64,000 nt of DNA. Source: Asterias amurensis (Eukaryota > Echinodermata > Asteroidea > Forcipulatida > Asteriidae). Positions 1 through 10,066 of the stretch are shown here, piece by piece. Each line of letters starts with the position of its first letter. Position 1 is the stretch's first letter. The stretch covers positions 5,187,501 through 5,251,500 of the forward strand of contig NC_092668.1 of assembly GCF_032118995.1 (NCBI RefSeq), given 5' to 3'. The notes beneath the pieces were generated by a model. The model made no database searches. It was not told where the DNA came from and was given only the letters and a program-made list of their open reading frames with translations. The position numbers and the translations under genes were made by a program.

Positions 1-841
1 TCAAACACGTCTGCCATCGACATGATGAAATCATCTTAACACACACTATTGCAATGGTTTAAACATTACAAACCCTTCTTGATCATGTCGAGCACAATAC
101 GTGTGGGGTTTTCATTTCTTATTGGGTTTTAACAAAACCATAGCCCAACCAATTGATGGAAAACAATAGGCCTACCTAGGCGAAGAGGTGCGCACTAGCT
201 GCTTATGTAAAACGTTTACGTTCTTTATCGCACATTCATAAATACCTCAGACAGTTTCGATATTCCTATTGGTGGAGAGCGCGTCACGTGGGTGTGTTTA
301 AACCGTTGATGATAATGACTAGTGTTTATAACCGATTGTGAGCGGAGACTCCGCTCAAGTCTTGATGATGCATGATGTTTCTTGTTACGGGCGATGCAGG
401 CGCTGTCGGTGAGTTGGCCGGAAAACACACGCGTACGGACGTAGCCTTGACTCAAGGCTGTGGGCGTAGTGTGCCCCGGCCCGTCGCGGCACGATTCGGC
501 AGTCTGCACGCTGTGCATACACGAACAACGTATACAGTACATTGTATGTACAGTACATTGTACAGCGAGAACAGTATAGCGAAGTCGTGAGTACGGTCGT
601 GTCTTTCTACTTTCAAAATCGTACACGTGGCTCAAACAACATAAAGTACTTAGAAAGTACTGATGTACCGTACAGTATTCCGTACAGATGGTAATGTACA
701 TGTACAGTATGTATGTGTGTACATACGCTGTACACGTATTATATGCACTGTGTTTTATGTATGGGGAGGGGCGCGCTGGCGGAATTCGGTGATGGGGACT
801 GGGATTTTGCAGGTGGCGGCTGGCTGTAGCGCCTTGATCAA
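1..841. other. Intergenic, CpG-rich in part, no gene recognised
   Basis: No family resemblance is seen in the open frames here. The stretch about 380-500 is GC- and CpG-rich. From about 520 to 745 the DNA is unusually dense in GTAC-centred palindromes (TGTACA, GTACAG, GTACGT). The 158-codon minus-strand frame across 225-701 has a Cys/His/Thr-rich, low-quality composition and no domain, so it is not called a gene. Confidence 0.5.
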
Positions 842-855
842 GGCTAGTACCTAGT

Positions 856-1548
856 TAGCCCTGGCGGCCTTACACTTTCGTATTGTACTACAGTGACGTC
901 CTGGACATCAGGGTACATTTCTGGGGCGGAAAATTTTCACAGCTTCATAACTCAAATCTTACCTGCAAGAAAGCACCAATTTCAACAAATTCACATTCCA
1001 TGGCAGCATATGTTTTTCTGCGGTGGGTTTCGATCGTCATATATTCTTCACAAATCCGTTATTTTCATGAAACAATGCAGCTCCCAACGTTAAGGAATTC
1101 CGTTTTTGTTCGTACTCTCACAGTCTGCCGTGTGTACGGAAGACGCACGACGCGCACATTTTGAATTGTGTTGCGTGTTAACGCTGTGCAGTCAAGATAC
1201 GGTGACCAAGAATTCATGCGTCTAAGCTTGCATCATGCGTCTTGCACGCGAATGTATACGCGTACGCACGACAACAGACAACACTGTGAGAAAACGATCG
1301 AAACGGGAATTTTTTTACGTTGGAAGCTGCATTATTTCACGAAAATGACGGATTTGTGAGGAATATATGAGGACCAAAACCCACCGCAGAAAAATATATG
1401 CCGCCATGGAATGTGAATATGTTGAAATTAGTGGCTTGTTGCAGGTAAGATTTAAGTTATGAAGCTGTGAAATTTTTCCGCCCCAGAAACGGGCCTCAAT
1501 AGTTAGGACTCTGTTCCTGTGTACAGAGAAAGAGTCCTATACAGGGCT
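856..1548. mobile_element. Fold-back (long inverted repeat) element with ~10-bp target duplication
   Basis: The arms are about 200 bp each (roughly 900-1100 and 1300-1500) and are reverse complements. For example, the left arm block CTGGGGCGGAAAATTTTCAC recurs inverted near 1470-1490. The tips are AGCCCTG on the left and CAGGGCT on the right. The 10-mer AGTACCTAGT flanks both ends (846-855 and 1549-1558), which reads as a target-site duplication. A duplication of 9-11 bp suits Mutator-like elements; that assignment is inference. No transposase is present. Confidence 0.75.
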
Positions 1549-1600
1549 AGTACCTAGTGCATGTAACATGTACATGTATACTCAACATACCATATGGAGG

Positions 1601-2507
1601 CAGTCCACCCGCAGAACACTCGATTTAATAAGTCTCCTTTGTCATTTATCTGCGCGAGTAGGCGTGATTTTTCATGCGTGACCTCGGTTTGAATACTAAT
1701 TAGTACAAAGGGCTTCTTTTTCGGCCTTTTCTGGAAAGTCTCAACCAAAATAATGAACCAGTAAATTGAGACAAAGAGCATATCTGTCGTTATGTATTAA
1801 AACAATCGGTGCAACTCAATTTTTAAATAGAGAAATTTGTACGTGAAAAATGGCTTCAAAAACGAAAAAAAAACAAGTCACCAAAAAATATTCCCGGATG
1901 AACGTCGGCAACAGTCCCCAATTAGTATGTATGGATAGATTATTTCATATTCTACCTGGAAATGTTCAAACCGAGACCGGATCGTTCCTAGTCCAGTCAG
2001 GATACAGCGATTTCCACCGTTAATCCAAATCTCACATTACGAAAAAGTCAACTATTAGACAGAATGGATTTCTTGCACGGGTGATTGGCTGACGATGACA
2101 TCATCGACTGATAGGGCAGCATGCTGTTGGCATGGTACCTTGACCACCAAGCCTAAGTTAGTGAATAACAAAAGCGCCCGTCTATACCATGGGCTGAATG
2201 AGGAATCAGCTCATTCAGCCCATGGTAGACGGGCGCTTGTAATTTTACGTACAAATTTTACGAACAAATTTCTCTTTTTCCAATTTGAGTTGCACCGATT
2301 GTTTTTATACATAACGACAGATATGCTCTTCGTTTCAATTTACTGGTACATTATTTTGATTGAGACTTTTCAGCAAAGGCTGAAAATGACCTTATTCCAG
2401 AAGCCCTTTTGACTAATTAGTATTCAAACTGAGGTCCCGCATGAAAAAAACGCCGCATATCCCTGTAGATAAATAACAATGGGGATTAGTGTACTGCAGG
2501 TAGACTG
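1601..2507. mobile_element. Second fold-back element with ~240-bp arms
   Basis: The left arm (about 1601-1860) and right arm (about 2240-2507) are imperfect reverse complements. Shared blocks include the tract around GAATACTAATTAGT and the tract around TTGCACCGATTGTTTTTATA. The tips are of the CAGTC..ACC.GCAG type. The loop holds a nearly perfect 30-bp-arm palindrome at 2171-2238. No coding sequence was recognised. Confidence 0.7.
2171..2238. repeat. Near-perfect palindrome (cruciform-capable)
   Basis: The arm reading AAAGCGCCCGTCTA then CCATGGGCTGAATGA is followed after a few bases by its reverse complement, ending in AGACGGGCGCTT. It sits in the loop of the larger fold-back 1601-2507 and may be a nested hairpin element. 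Confidence 0.7.
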
Positions 2508-2629
2508 AAGGTGGAAACGTACAGAGCTCAAGCACTCTTCTTACTTTATTACACCTTTTAACCAAAAAGGTATTTATGAATGGGAATCAAAGTGTGTTGA
2601 ATCGGTTTTCAACTAGTGGTTTAAACCCG

Positions 2630-2703
2630 CCAAAGCCTGGTTCTTGATAATTTACCTCGACTTCGTCTCGGTAATATTATTATCATTATGAAGAACCAGG
2701 CCT
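2630..2703. repeat. Short hairpin repeat
   Basis: GCCTGGTTCTTGATAAT is followed by the inner hairpin TTACCTCGACTTCGTCTCGG and the inverted copy ending in GAAGAACCAGGC. The flanks 2508-2630 and 2704-2900 hold nothing recognisable. Confidence 0.55.
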
Positions 2704-2903
2704 CGTTGGGTGAAAACCACACATTGATTCCCTTATTACTGTTGCCGGCAATATTCCACTTCCGATTCATCAAACTCAAAGTGGTTCAAGTGTAACGCAG
2801 TGAGCATTTTTATTCACAAAACTTGAGGTATGACTTCACTTGCACTCGGGTCAATGTTTTCATAGGACCATCTACGACTGTAAGAATTGACTATGTGGGA
2901 CAT

Positions 2904-3895
2904 TAGGAAAACGTTGCCTTGGATCGGACGAGTTGGTCTATACAAAGCGTTTGTAACCGTTTGGTTATAAAATGCATATGGTTAGAAAGATGTTTTAAAA
3001 GTAGAATACAATGATCCATACAAATATGCCTCGAAATTGCACGGTTTTTCTTTTACCTCGTCGACAAGAATTGTCGACCATTAAATTTTATGGGAGTCAA
3101 ATTTTGACTCCCATAAATGGCAGACCGTGTTAGTTCGCAAATTAAAACGAAAACCACGCAATTTCGAGGCAAATGTGTGTAGGTCATTGTACTCTACTTT
3201 TACAACATCTTTCTAACCATATGGGCATATCCACGGTCAGTCGCATTACACTTTTCAGTGTCATTTCTCGATCTTGGTGCTAGAAGTTTTATGTGAGATA
3301 TTCTTTCCACTAAGTTTATAGACTGATTTGTACTTGACACCCAAGGCTTTGAATTGATAATATTAGAAGTGTTGTGGGCTTTGTGCTCTGGATGTTATAA
3401 CGTTGTAAAAAGCGGTCAGTCGCATTACACAAAAAGGACATGGTAAAAAAAAAAAAACTTGTCACAATTCTATCAAAAAGCTTGCGAAAGTGTTACTATA
3501 TGTAACACACAACTCTTATATATGAGTATCCAACAGGATACTTATAAATGGTCAGCAACTTGAACTTTTAGGTATAAATGGCAAAACCATGGTCAGTCGC
3601 ATTACGGTCAGTCACATTACAGTTTTCCAGTCCATTTAGCCACGCCTGCATGGAGGCCAAGCTGAGGTCTTATTTGGCAAAATTGGGTTCATTTCTTGTC
3701 AACAACTAAAAATAAATTGGTTTCATATGTTAGCTATAACTTCTAAGTGGTAAGAAAGTTGTGAGAAAAACTTGTTTTTTTTGTGTCATGTCCATGTTTG
3801 CCTGGAATTGCCCATATGCATTTTATAACAAACGATTACAAACGCTTTTCAAAGACCAACTCGACCGATCCAAGGCAACGTGTTACTTTAATATG
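2904..3895. mobile_element. Family B hairpin MITE, split by a later insertion
   Basis: The left part (2904-3223) starts AACGTTGCCTTGGATCGGAC and carries the diagnostic hairpin centre, in which GGGAGTCAAATTTTGACTCCC is almost self-complementary. The right end (3813-3895) closes with GACCAACTCGACCGATCCAA followed by GGCAACGTGTT. A 589-bp insertion at 3224-3812 separates the two. Confidence 0.85.
3224..3812. mobile_element. Insertion in the B element, with repeated GGTCAGTCGCATTAC motifs
   Basis: The hexamer CATATG, present once in intact B copies, lies on both sides (3218-3223 and 3813-3818), consistent with a 6-bp target duplication. The tips share only GGCA/TGCC. Inside, the 15-mer GGTCAGTCGCATTAC occurs at 3235, 3414 and 3591, with a one-mismatch copy at 3606. 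Repeated subterminal motifs are typical of transposase-binding sites. No transposase is encoded, so it would be non-autonomous. Confidence 0.65.
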
Positions 3896-3957
3896 CACCT
3901 GATTTGGTTTACATAAACCAGGATTATTCTGAACAAGTCATATATACTGCGCCAATA

Positions 3958-5063
3958 AAGTATCTAAACACTTACAAATGGTCAGATATATCGGAACCTG
4001 AAAAAGTATGCCAAACAATAACTATTCATTTCGATTCACCGTTAGTTTCTGCACATTCTGATGTTGTTAGGTAGATTTATGGGCACTTACGTGGCTTAAG
4101 GTTGAATTTCAAAAGTTGCAAAAGCCCCTATTCAAGCTAAATCGTTGTATTGTGACGAGTAAGATCAGCCTTTATTTTACCCGCTGATTATAAACGTTAT
4201 TTTTTTGTCGCGTGTTGGGTAAATCGGTTGCGATGAACATCAGCAATAATTGTCAGTAACCAAGCAAAGGGGTCAAAGATTGGAGGCATACAACAAAATG
4301 GGTTAAGAGCCAGAATCCCTGATTATGGTAAGACAGTGAAAGGTGTTTCAAGATAACATGAAAGTTGGCTCAACTGACCAAACAGGAAAGAGGACGGATC
4401 GTTGGTTTGATAGAAGCCGGTATGTCGATGCGAGCTGCACCTCATCAAGTTGGAACGTTATCAGCGACGGTCAGTAAATGGTGGAATGGCAACCAAGCTC
4501 AGGGAAATGTGGACGACCTGCCAAGGAGTGGCCATCCGAGGGTGACTTCTGCAGCAGAAGAAAGTGAACAAGTCCATCAAGCCTGACACCACTCTCAAGG
4601 GATTGCGACGCATCCTGATCAGGAAATGCCAGGGGATTGACCAGGGACAGATCGTAGGTCTCATTGGGAGTATGAGAAAACGACTCCTTGCCGTGCAGGA
4701 CAGTGATGGAGGACACACCAAGAATGGGGGACAGAATATCAGCAGTTTTAGAGTTAAAGATACGGCAATAAATTTTATGGTCAAGTAAACGAAACGAGTT
4801 TGTGTCTTTTGTCTTAATTGTGTCTGTGTGTGATGCTTGTGTGAGTTCCCTTCTGGATTTGGGGTGAATAGGGGCTTTTGCAACTTTTGAAATTCGGCCT
4901 TAAGCCACTTAAGTGCCCATAAATCCACTTAACAACATCGTAGCGTAACACAAGAGGTGTCAAAATGTTCAGAAATTAACGGTGAATAGAAATGAATAAT
5001 TATTTGTTTGCATACTATTTCAGGTTCCGATAAATCTGACCATTTATAAGTGTTTAGATACTT
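3958..5063. mobile_element. Tc1/mariner-like non-autonomous element with ~190-bp terminal inverted repeats
   Basis: The inverted repeats run about 3958-4140 and 4866-5063, beginning AAGTATCTAAACACTTA and ending with the complement. A TA dinucleotide flanks both ends (3956-3957, 5064-5065), the target duplication expected of Tc1/mariner elements. The centre holds a remnant of the transposase N-terminal helix-turn-helix but not the DDE/D catalytic domain. The copy is therefore an internally deleted derivative. Confidence 0.8.
4365..4586 (+). pseudogene. Tc1-like transposase N-terminal HTH fragment
   Basis: A 73-codon frame reads LTKQERGRIVGLIEAGMSMR and continues through a TVSKWWNGNQAQG segment to LPRSGHPRVTS. 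This matches the layout of Tc1-family transposase N-termini: a first homeodomain-like helix-turn-helix, then a short linker with the R-S-G-x-P-R signature. The second HTH survives only in a shifted frame just downstream (about 4570-4640, TTLKGLRRILIRK). No catalytic D-D-E segment exists before the right inverted repeat. The fragment cannot encode an active transposase. Confidence 0.75.
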
Positions 5064-5409
5064 TATGTAGCTATGTGGGTTTTCCCAGTCGTCATACACT
5101 AAACACATCAACAAAAGTAAGTCCCCCCTCAACAATACGTCATAACATCGTAAGGTGAAACATTTTATATATAGCTACACGCCAGATAGATAGTCAATGT
5201 TTATTCAACGAGATTATTCAGGTTAATATTTGGGATCAACAGGTCAGACAGAGAACTTCAAGTTCCACAAACACACCATTACGAAACGGCATTGGAATAG
5301 GGAAACTTACATTCAGCGCACACTATCGCAATGGTTGCAACAGACCACCGTATAATGCAGTGCTACACAATATTGGTGTGGGTTTTTCCAGGTTTTTTTT
5401 CCAGTGAGA

Positions 5410-6163
5410 AATCTATGGTGGCCCCGAAGGGACATCGCATAACGCAAACGTGTGCGCACACGTATGCAATGTCGTGAAACAAATCGCGAATATATGCGCA
5501 CACGTATACAATATCGTGAAAAAATTCGCGAATATGTGCGCACACGTAGGCAATGTCGTGAAACAATTCGCGAATATGTGCGCACACGTATGCAATGTCG
5601 TGAAACAAATCGCGAATATGTGCGCACACGTATGCAATGTCGTGAAACAAATCGCGAATATGTGCGCACACGTATGCAATTTCGTGAACCAAATCGTGAA
5701 TATGTGCGCACACGAGTGCGATTTGTTTTGCAATGTCGTGAATTTTATTGCATACCATGTTGCATACCATTAGGATGATGTCATAGTTGTGGATAATTTG
5801 TTACCGATCTAGGGAGTACTGTGGCGCTACAGCAGGCTCCCTCTGTAAAGCATGTGTATACCCAGGAACTTGGCACCAGGTCAAGGACGACCACACGCCT
5901 CGCTTGCCTCACAACAAAGACTACTGCTGCAATGTTGGAAAGAAACCCCCCAGATCATTAGACATTTTATTCAAAGGTATGCAACATGGTATGCAATAAA
6001 ATTCACGACATCGCAAATAATATTCGCAGACGTGTGCGCACATATTCGCGAATTGTTTCACGACATTGCATACGTGTGCGCACATATTCGCGAATTGTTT
6101 CACGACATTGCATACGTATGCGCACACGTTTGCGATATGCGATGTCCCTTCAGGGCCACCATA
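5410..6163. mobile_element. Fold-back element whose arms are 42-bp tandem arrays
   Basis: The left tip ATGGTGGCCCCGAAGGGACA (from 5415) recurs inverted at the right end as TGTCCC..AGGGCCACCAT (6142-6163). The left arm carries a 42-bp unit about six and a half times and the right arm carries it inverted about twice. Both arms end internally in the inverted TTTATTGCATACCATGTTGC sequence (about 5748 and 5978). A ~200-bp single-copy centre (5775-5975) lies between them. The structure resembles Drosophila FB elements; relationship to them is not claimed. Confidence 0.7.
5450..5715 (+). repeat. 42-bp minisatellite, ~6.5 units
   Basis: The unit consists of GTGCGCACACGTATGCAATG followed by TCGTGAAACAAATCGCGAATAT. 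Because 42 is divisible by 3 and the unit lacks stops, several frames stay open with a 14-residue period. These are not genes. Confidence 0.9.
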
Positions 6164-6187
6164 CGTGCACGATGCAACGGCAGCGAT

Positions 6188-6315
6188 TTCTATGGTGGCC
6201 CCGAAGGGACATCGCATAACGCAAACGTGTGCGCACACGTATGCAATGTCGTGAAACAAATCGCGAATATATGCGCACACGTATACAATATCGTGAAACA
6301 ATTCGCGAATATGTC
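6188..6315 (+). repeat. Truncated second copy of the 42-bp fold-back left end
   Basis: The tip TATGGTGGCCCCGAAGGGAC and about two and a half 42-bp units repeat the left end of the element at 5410, then stop abruptly at about 6315 in unrelated sequence. Confidence 0.7.
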
Positions 6316-6319
6316 GTTG

Positions 6320-7200
6320 TCGACTTGGCGAAGAGGTGCACTGCTTTTAACGTTTCGAGCGTTGGTTAACGTACATCCATTACTGTTCCCGTCAATCTTA
6401 CATCTTGAAGAGGCCCAGCTTTTAGTCACCGCTTGAAGTAGGTCTTTACTTGTCCTAGGATGTTAGGTTGTCTTATACACATTAGCAAAATATAAATTTA
6501 GTAACAGGTTGGTTGTGTGTGTACACGAACGTCAATCTGTTCAAATTTTGTACATGTACTTTAAATACGTCACGCTCTTGTATGAAACCTTATATTTTTT
6601 TGTATGCAAGCTATATAGGGAGATGTGGGAGTGTTTGGCCATATTTTTTTTTACACTTTTCACCAATCTGCTGAGATGAAATGTAGGATCCCTAACTAAA
6701 TGTGTTGAGTAAAGCTTTATAGAGTATTGACTTACTTTGTACAACATAATAATATTGTTCAACTGCTATTGTTTATTCATGGGAGATGCTTGAAAAACAA
6801 ATAAAGTGGCTCAACTCTCCCCGACTATGGGTAAGTTGAGCCACCAATGTGGGTAAGGAACCACAAGAATAACCGATGGGAAATCTGAAATTAGTTTGTC
6901 CATGGTAACAGTGAAATGTACTCATCATTGTAATAATATTTTGATCCATACTGGCGTTTTAAAACAATTCCCAACAATTTTCAGAATTATTTAAAAAAAA
7001 AAAAAAAATTATTATGGCTGTTTCTTATACTAGACTCAGAGTGCCATTTTGACATGTTACTTGATTTTGATCGATAACAATCGAATTGAATCCAATTTAA
7101 TTTACCATAAAAAAATATATTAAGGCTAGAAATAATAATTATCACTATATTTCATCGCTAAACAATATGTAAGTAAAAAAGGGTCTCATCTGGAGTTCCA
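6320..7200. other. Intergenic AT-rich, nothing recognised
   Basis: AT-rich sequence with homopolymer A/T runs. No open frame with family resemblance and no inverted repeat was noticed. Confidence 0.4.
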
Positions 7201-7213
7201 AAATTTACTTGTT

Positions 7214-7605
7214 AGTGAAAATATAAATACATGTATTGAAAATAAAATTACATGTGTTAGAAATATAAATACACGTATTGAGAACACATGTTTTGAAAAT
7301 AATATGATCAAATGTATTGAAAATATAAAAACACGTATTTAAAAAATAAATACATGTATTGAACATATAAATACTTGCATTGAAAATACTAATTAACTGC
7401 TCTTAAGAATATAATTGGCTGCTTTGAAAATATAAATAACTGCATTGAAAGAATAAATAACTGCTTTGAAAATATAAATAACTGCATTGAAAGAATAAAT
7501 AACTGCATTGGAAATATAAATAACTGCATTGAAAATATAAATAAATGTATGTGTTGAAAATATAAATACATGTATTGAAAATATAAATACATGTATTGGA
7601 AATAT
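7214..7605 (+). repeat. 21-bp AT-rich minisatellite (~18 units)
   Basis: The unit is close to TTGAAAATATAAATACATGTA, with a sub-block (about 7400-7540) in which ACATGTA is replaced by ACTGCA. Minus-strand open frames here are an artefact of the 21-bp period. Confidence 0.85.
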
Positions 7606-8100
7606 ATGGAGGAGTGTTTCCTTCTTCCATGGTGCAACTTGCAAACAGTTTACTTCTTGAGTTCTGTCTCCTTTTTTATCGTTCTTATATTATTAGAAGA
7701 GCAACTTATTTTTTGGTGGTACTTATCTCTATTTTATAGGGAGCATATGGCTCTCGCCATGCTCAAAAAATTTATCTGGGAGGGATAAGTTTGTAGGGAT
7801 AATGTGGGTCATTATGTTGTATGTTAATTCTATTTGGATCGAATTATTGTAAATTGCCCTGTGTGATAATGCTTTCGCTCTGCGTGTAGCCTAGCAAACC
7901 CCGTGTATTGGGGCTGACCTTTTTGTGAACTTTCGTTCACTCTGCATAATGTAAAGTGTTGTTGAAATTGTTTCTATGCTGTGCTATTTTATTGGATAAA
8001 ATAAACCAGTACATACGAACAAATTTCATATTCGACACGTTTTAGCACTGTATTGTATTATTAATGATTAGTATTATGGCGAATGCTCGTCCTTTATTAA
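7606..8100 (+). other. Possible retroelement or transcript 3' end
   Basis: The stretch ends with TGGATAAAATAAACC near 7995, a polyadenylation-signal context similar to the one at about 12795. No reverse transcriptase or other domain can be read, so this is only a suggestion. Confidence 0.2.
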
Positions 8101-8111
8101 TTAGAGGACCG

Positions 8112-8241
8112 GTGGTCGATTTCACAAAGAGTTGGGACTAGTCCTAACTTAGGACTATGGCTATAGTCCTCAGTTAGGACGAGTAACTCATCCTTACTCA
8201 AGATAAGACTAGTCTTAACTCTTTGTGAAATCCACCCCAGG
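8112..8241. mobile_element. Family D hairpin MITE (complete copy)
   Basis: The termini GATTTCACAAAGAGTT and AACTCTTTGTGAAATC are perfect inverted repeats. The interior is made of alternating TAGGACTAGTCCTAA-type palindromes. Length is about 130 bp. Confidence 0.8.
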
Positions 8242-8424
8242 TCTCATTCCCGTGCCTATACCAGTCAAATGAAACTCGATTTGTCAATGAAAGCTATTAT
8301 ACTATAAGTAAACAACTAATATACATGTACCATTGAACACAAAACGTGTAGCTATGTGGGTTTTCCCAGTTGTGAGAAACTATACTCCCAATACGCATGT
8401 CACACGGGGGTAGCTTAGTCATTG

Positions 8425-8788
8425 AAAACCGTTGGTAATTGTCAAAGACCAGTCTTCTCTCACTTGGTGTATCTCATTCTCAACGTATGCATACAATAAC
8501 AAACCTGTGAATATTCGAACTCAATTTGTCATCAAAATTGCAAGAGAATAATGGAAGAAAAAACACTGATTTGTCGCATAAGTTGTGTGTTTCATATGCT
8601 TTAGTCAGACACCTCAGCAGAGGTCTCGAATTCAATTCAAATAAATTATTTTAGTGAGAAGTTATCTTTCTCAAAAACTATACGTTACTTCAGAGGGAGC
8701 AGTTTCCATGTGTTATGATATCAATAGCTCTCCATTACTCGTTATACCAAGTAAGTTGTTATGCTGACAGATGATAATTACAATACGA
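8425..8788 (-). mobile_element. Family A MITE copy
   Basis: Recognised by TGGTAATTGTCAAAGACCAG, then TCACTTGGTGTATCTC, CTTCAGAGGGAGC and TCTCCATTACTCGTTA in the order typical of the family. The outer tips have decayed. Confidence 0.75.
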
Positions 8789-9035
8789 ATAGTTTTGTTC
8801 AGTGCCTTTGAGAACAACCACTAGCCCTTCCAGAAGTACCACGGCGACGGGGTGCAGTGCTTTGTAAATGTTCACGTTATTGTTTATCATACAGAATACA
8901 TCACTGTTGCCTGCAATCTTGTATTTCCGATTCATCAAAGAGGTTCAAGTGTACGCAGTGAGCAGAGTCACATCTACAGCTGGAGGTATGACTTTACCGT
9001 CTTAATGCACATGACAGGTTGGATAACAATATAAA

Positions 9036-9112
9036 ATTGTTGCACGCTGTGACGGGCACTATGGCCCCGAGGGTGTACAACCCATGGACCCCAGTCACAG
9101 CGTGCAACAATT
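9036..9112. repeat. Short hairpin
   Basis: TTGTTGCACGCTGTGAC and its exact reverse complement bracket a ~40-bp loop. Likely a miniature element remnant. Confidence 0.55.
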
Positions 9113-9202
9113 GGTTTGTTATACCTTTGTATAATTGTTATTCTTCTTCTCGAAGTTCTGTTGTCATCTTCAAACATTATTTCGACGGACTATTCATTAT
9201 TT

Positions 9203-9516
9203 GAAGGCAGTGGACACTATTGGTAATTACTCAAAATAATTATCATCATAAAACCTTAATTGGTGACGAGTAATGGAGAGAGGTTGATGGTATAAAACAT
9301 TGTGAAAAACGGCTCCCTCTGAAGTGACATAGTTTCCGAGAAAGAAGTAATTTTCGTGTGACAAGGGTGTGTTTTTTCTTTTATTATTATCTCGCAACTT
9401 CGACGACCGATTGAGCTCAAATTTGCACAGGTTTGTTATGTTATGCATATGGTGAGATTCACCAAGTGAGAAGACTAGTCTTTGACAATTACCAATAGTG
9501 TCCACTGTCTTTAATA
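9203..9516 (+). mobile_element. Family A MITE copy
   Basis: It begins GGCAGTGGACACTATTGGTA and ends TACCAATAGTGTCCACTGTC, near-perfect terminal inverted repeats. The interior palindrome of the family (GAGACCTC..GAGGTCTC) is deleted in this copy. Confidence 0.85.
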
Positions 9517-10040
9517 AGCGGTATAGTGGTACGAGTGCGGATGACTTGTGCGCACAGTAGTATACGATGTGACAGTGTGTATAGTGTATACGGGTGGGTC
9601 ATGCGGTGTGATTACACGCACCACGCACAGTGTACAGTCGCGAGTCCAGTGTTCACAAAATCTAGGGCATATAGGCCTTTATTTTAGAGTACCATACGGA
9701 ACAAGCCTGAACGTCTGACGTCACACGTCGAGACTTGTGAACAACCCATAAACCAACCTGACCGGATTGCAAAATGCACCTTTGACGTCGCGTCATTTCA
9801 CATGGAGGTTCATAATCAACTCACACGTACATTAGTGAATAAAACACACTGCATGCAGACGATTGGAAATGCAAGCTTACACAATACATCACATCTGACC
9901 AATCATGAAATATTATTTCATATACAGTTTACATCATGTTATACAATAACATTACTGAGCCTTTAAGACCATTGCATGTCTTAGTATCGATCCATTGTTC
10001 ATTCAATTACCAAAATAACATGACATTGCTTTACTTTATC
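9517..10040. other. Upstream region of the TRIM gene
   Basis: No promoter element could be placed. The sequence TTTACTTTATCAG just before GTACAGG (10043) resembles a 3' splice site, so the transcript may have an unseen 5' noncoding exon that splices in about 25 bp before the ATG. Confidence 0.35.
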
Positions 10041-10066
10041 AGGTACAGGAGCCCATTCTCATCAAG

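Noticed and set aside
225..701. 158-codon minus-strand frame
   Set aside because: Irregular Cys/His/Thr composition, no domain, overlaps a GTAC-palindrome cluster, no splice or promoter context.
5313..5778. Overlapping open frames of 100-135 codons on both strands with Cys-Ala-His or Arg-Thr-Tyr periods
   Set aside because: They are the translation of the 42-bp tandem array (period divisible by 3, no stops) and lie on both strands at once.
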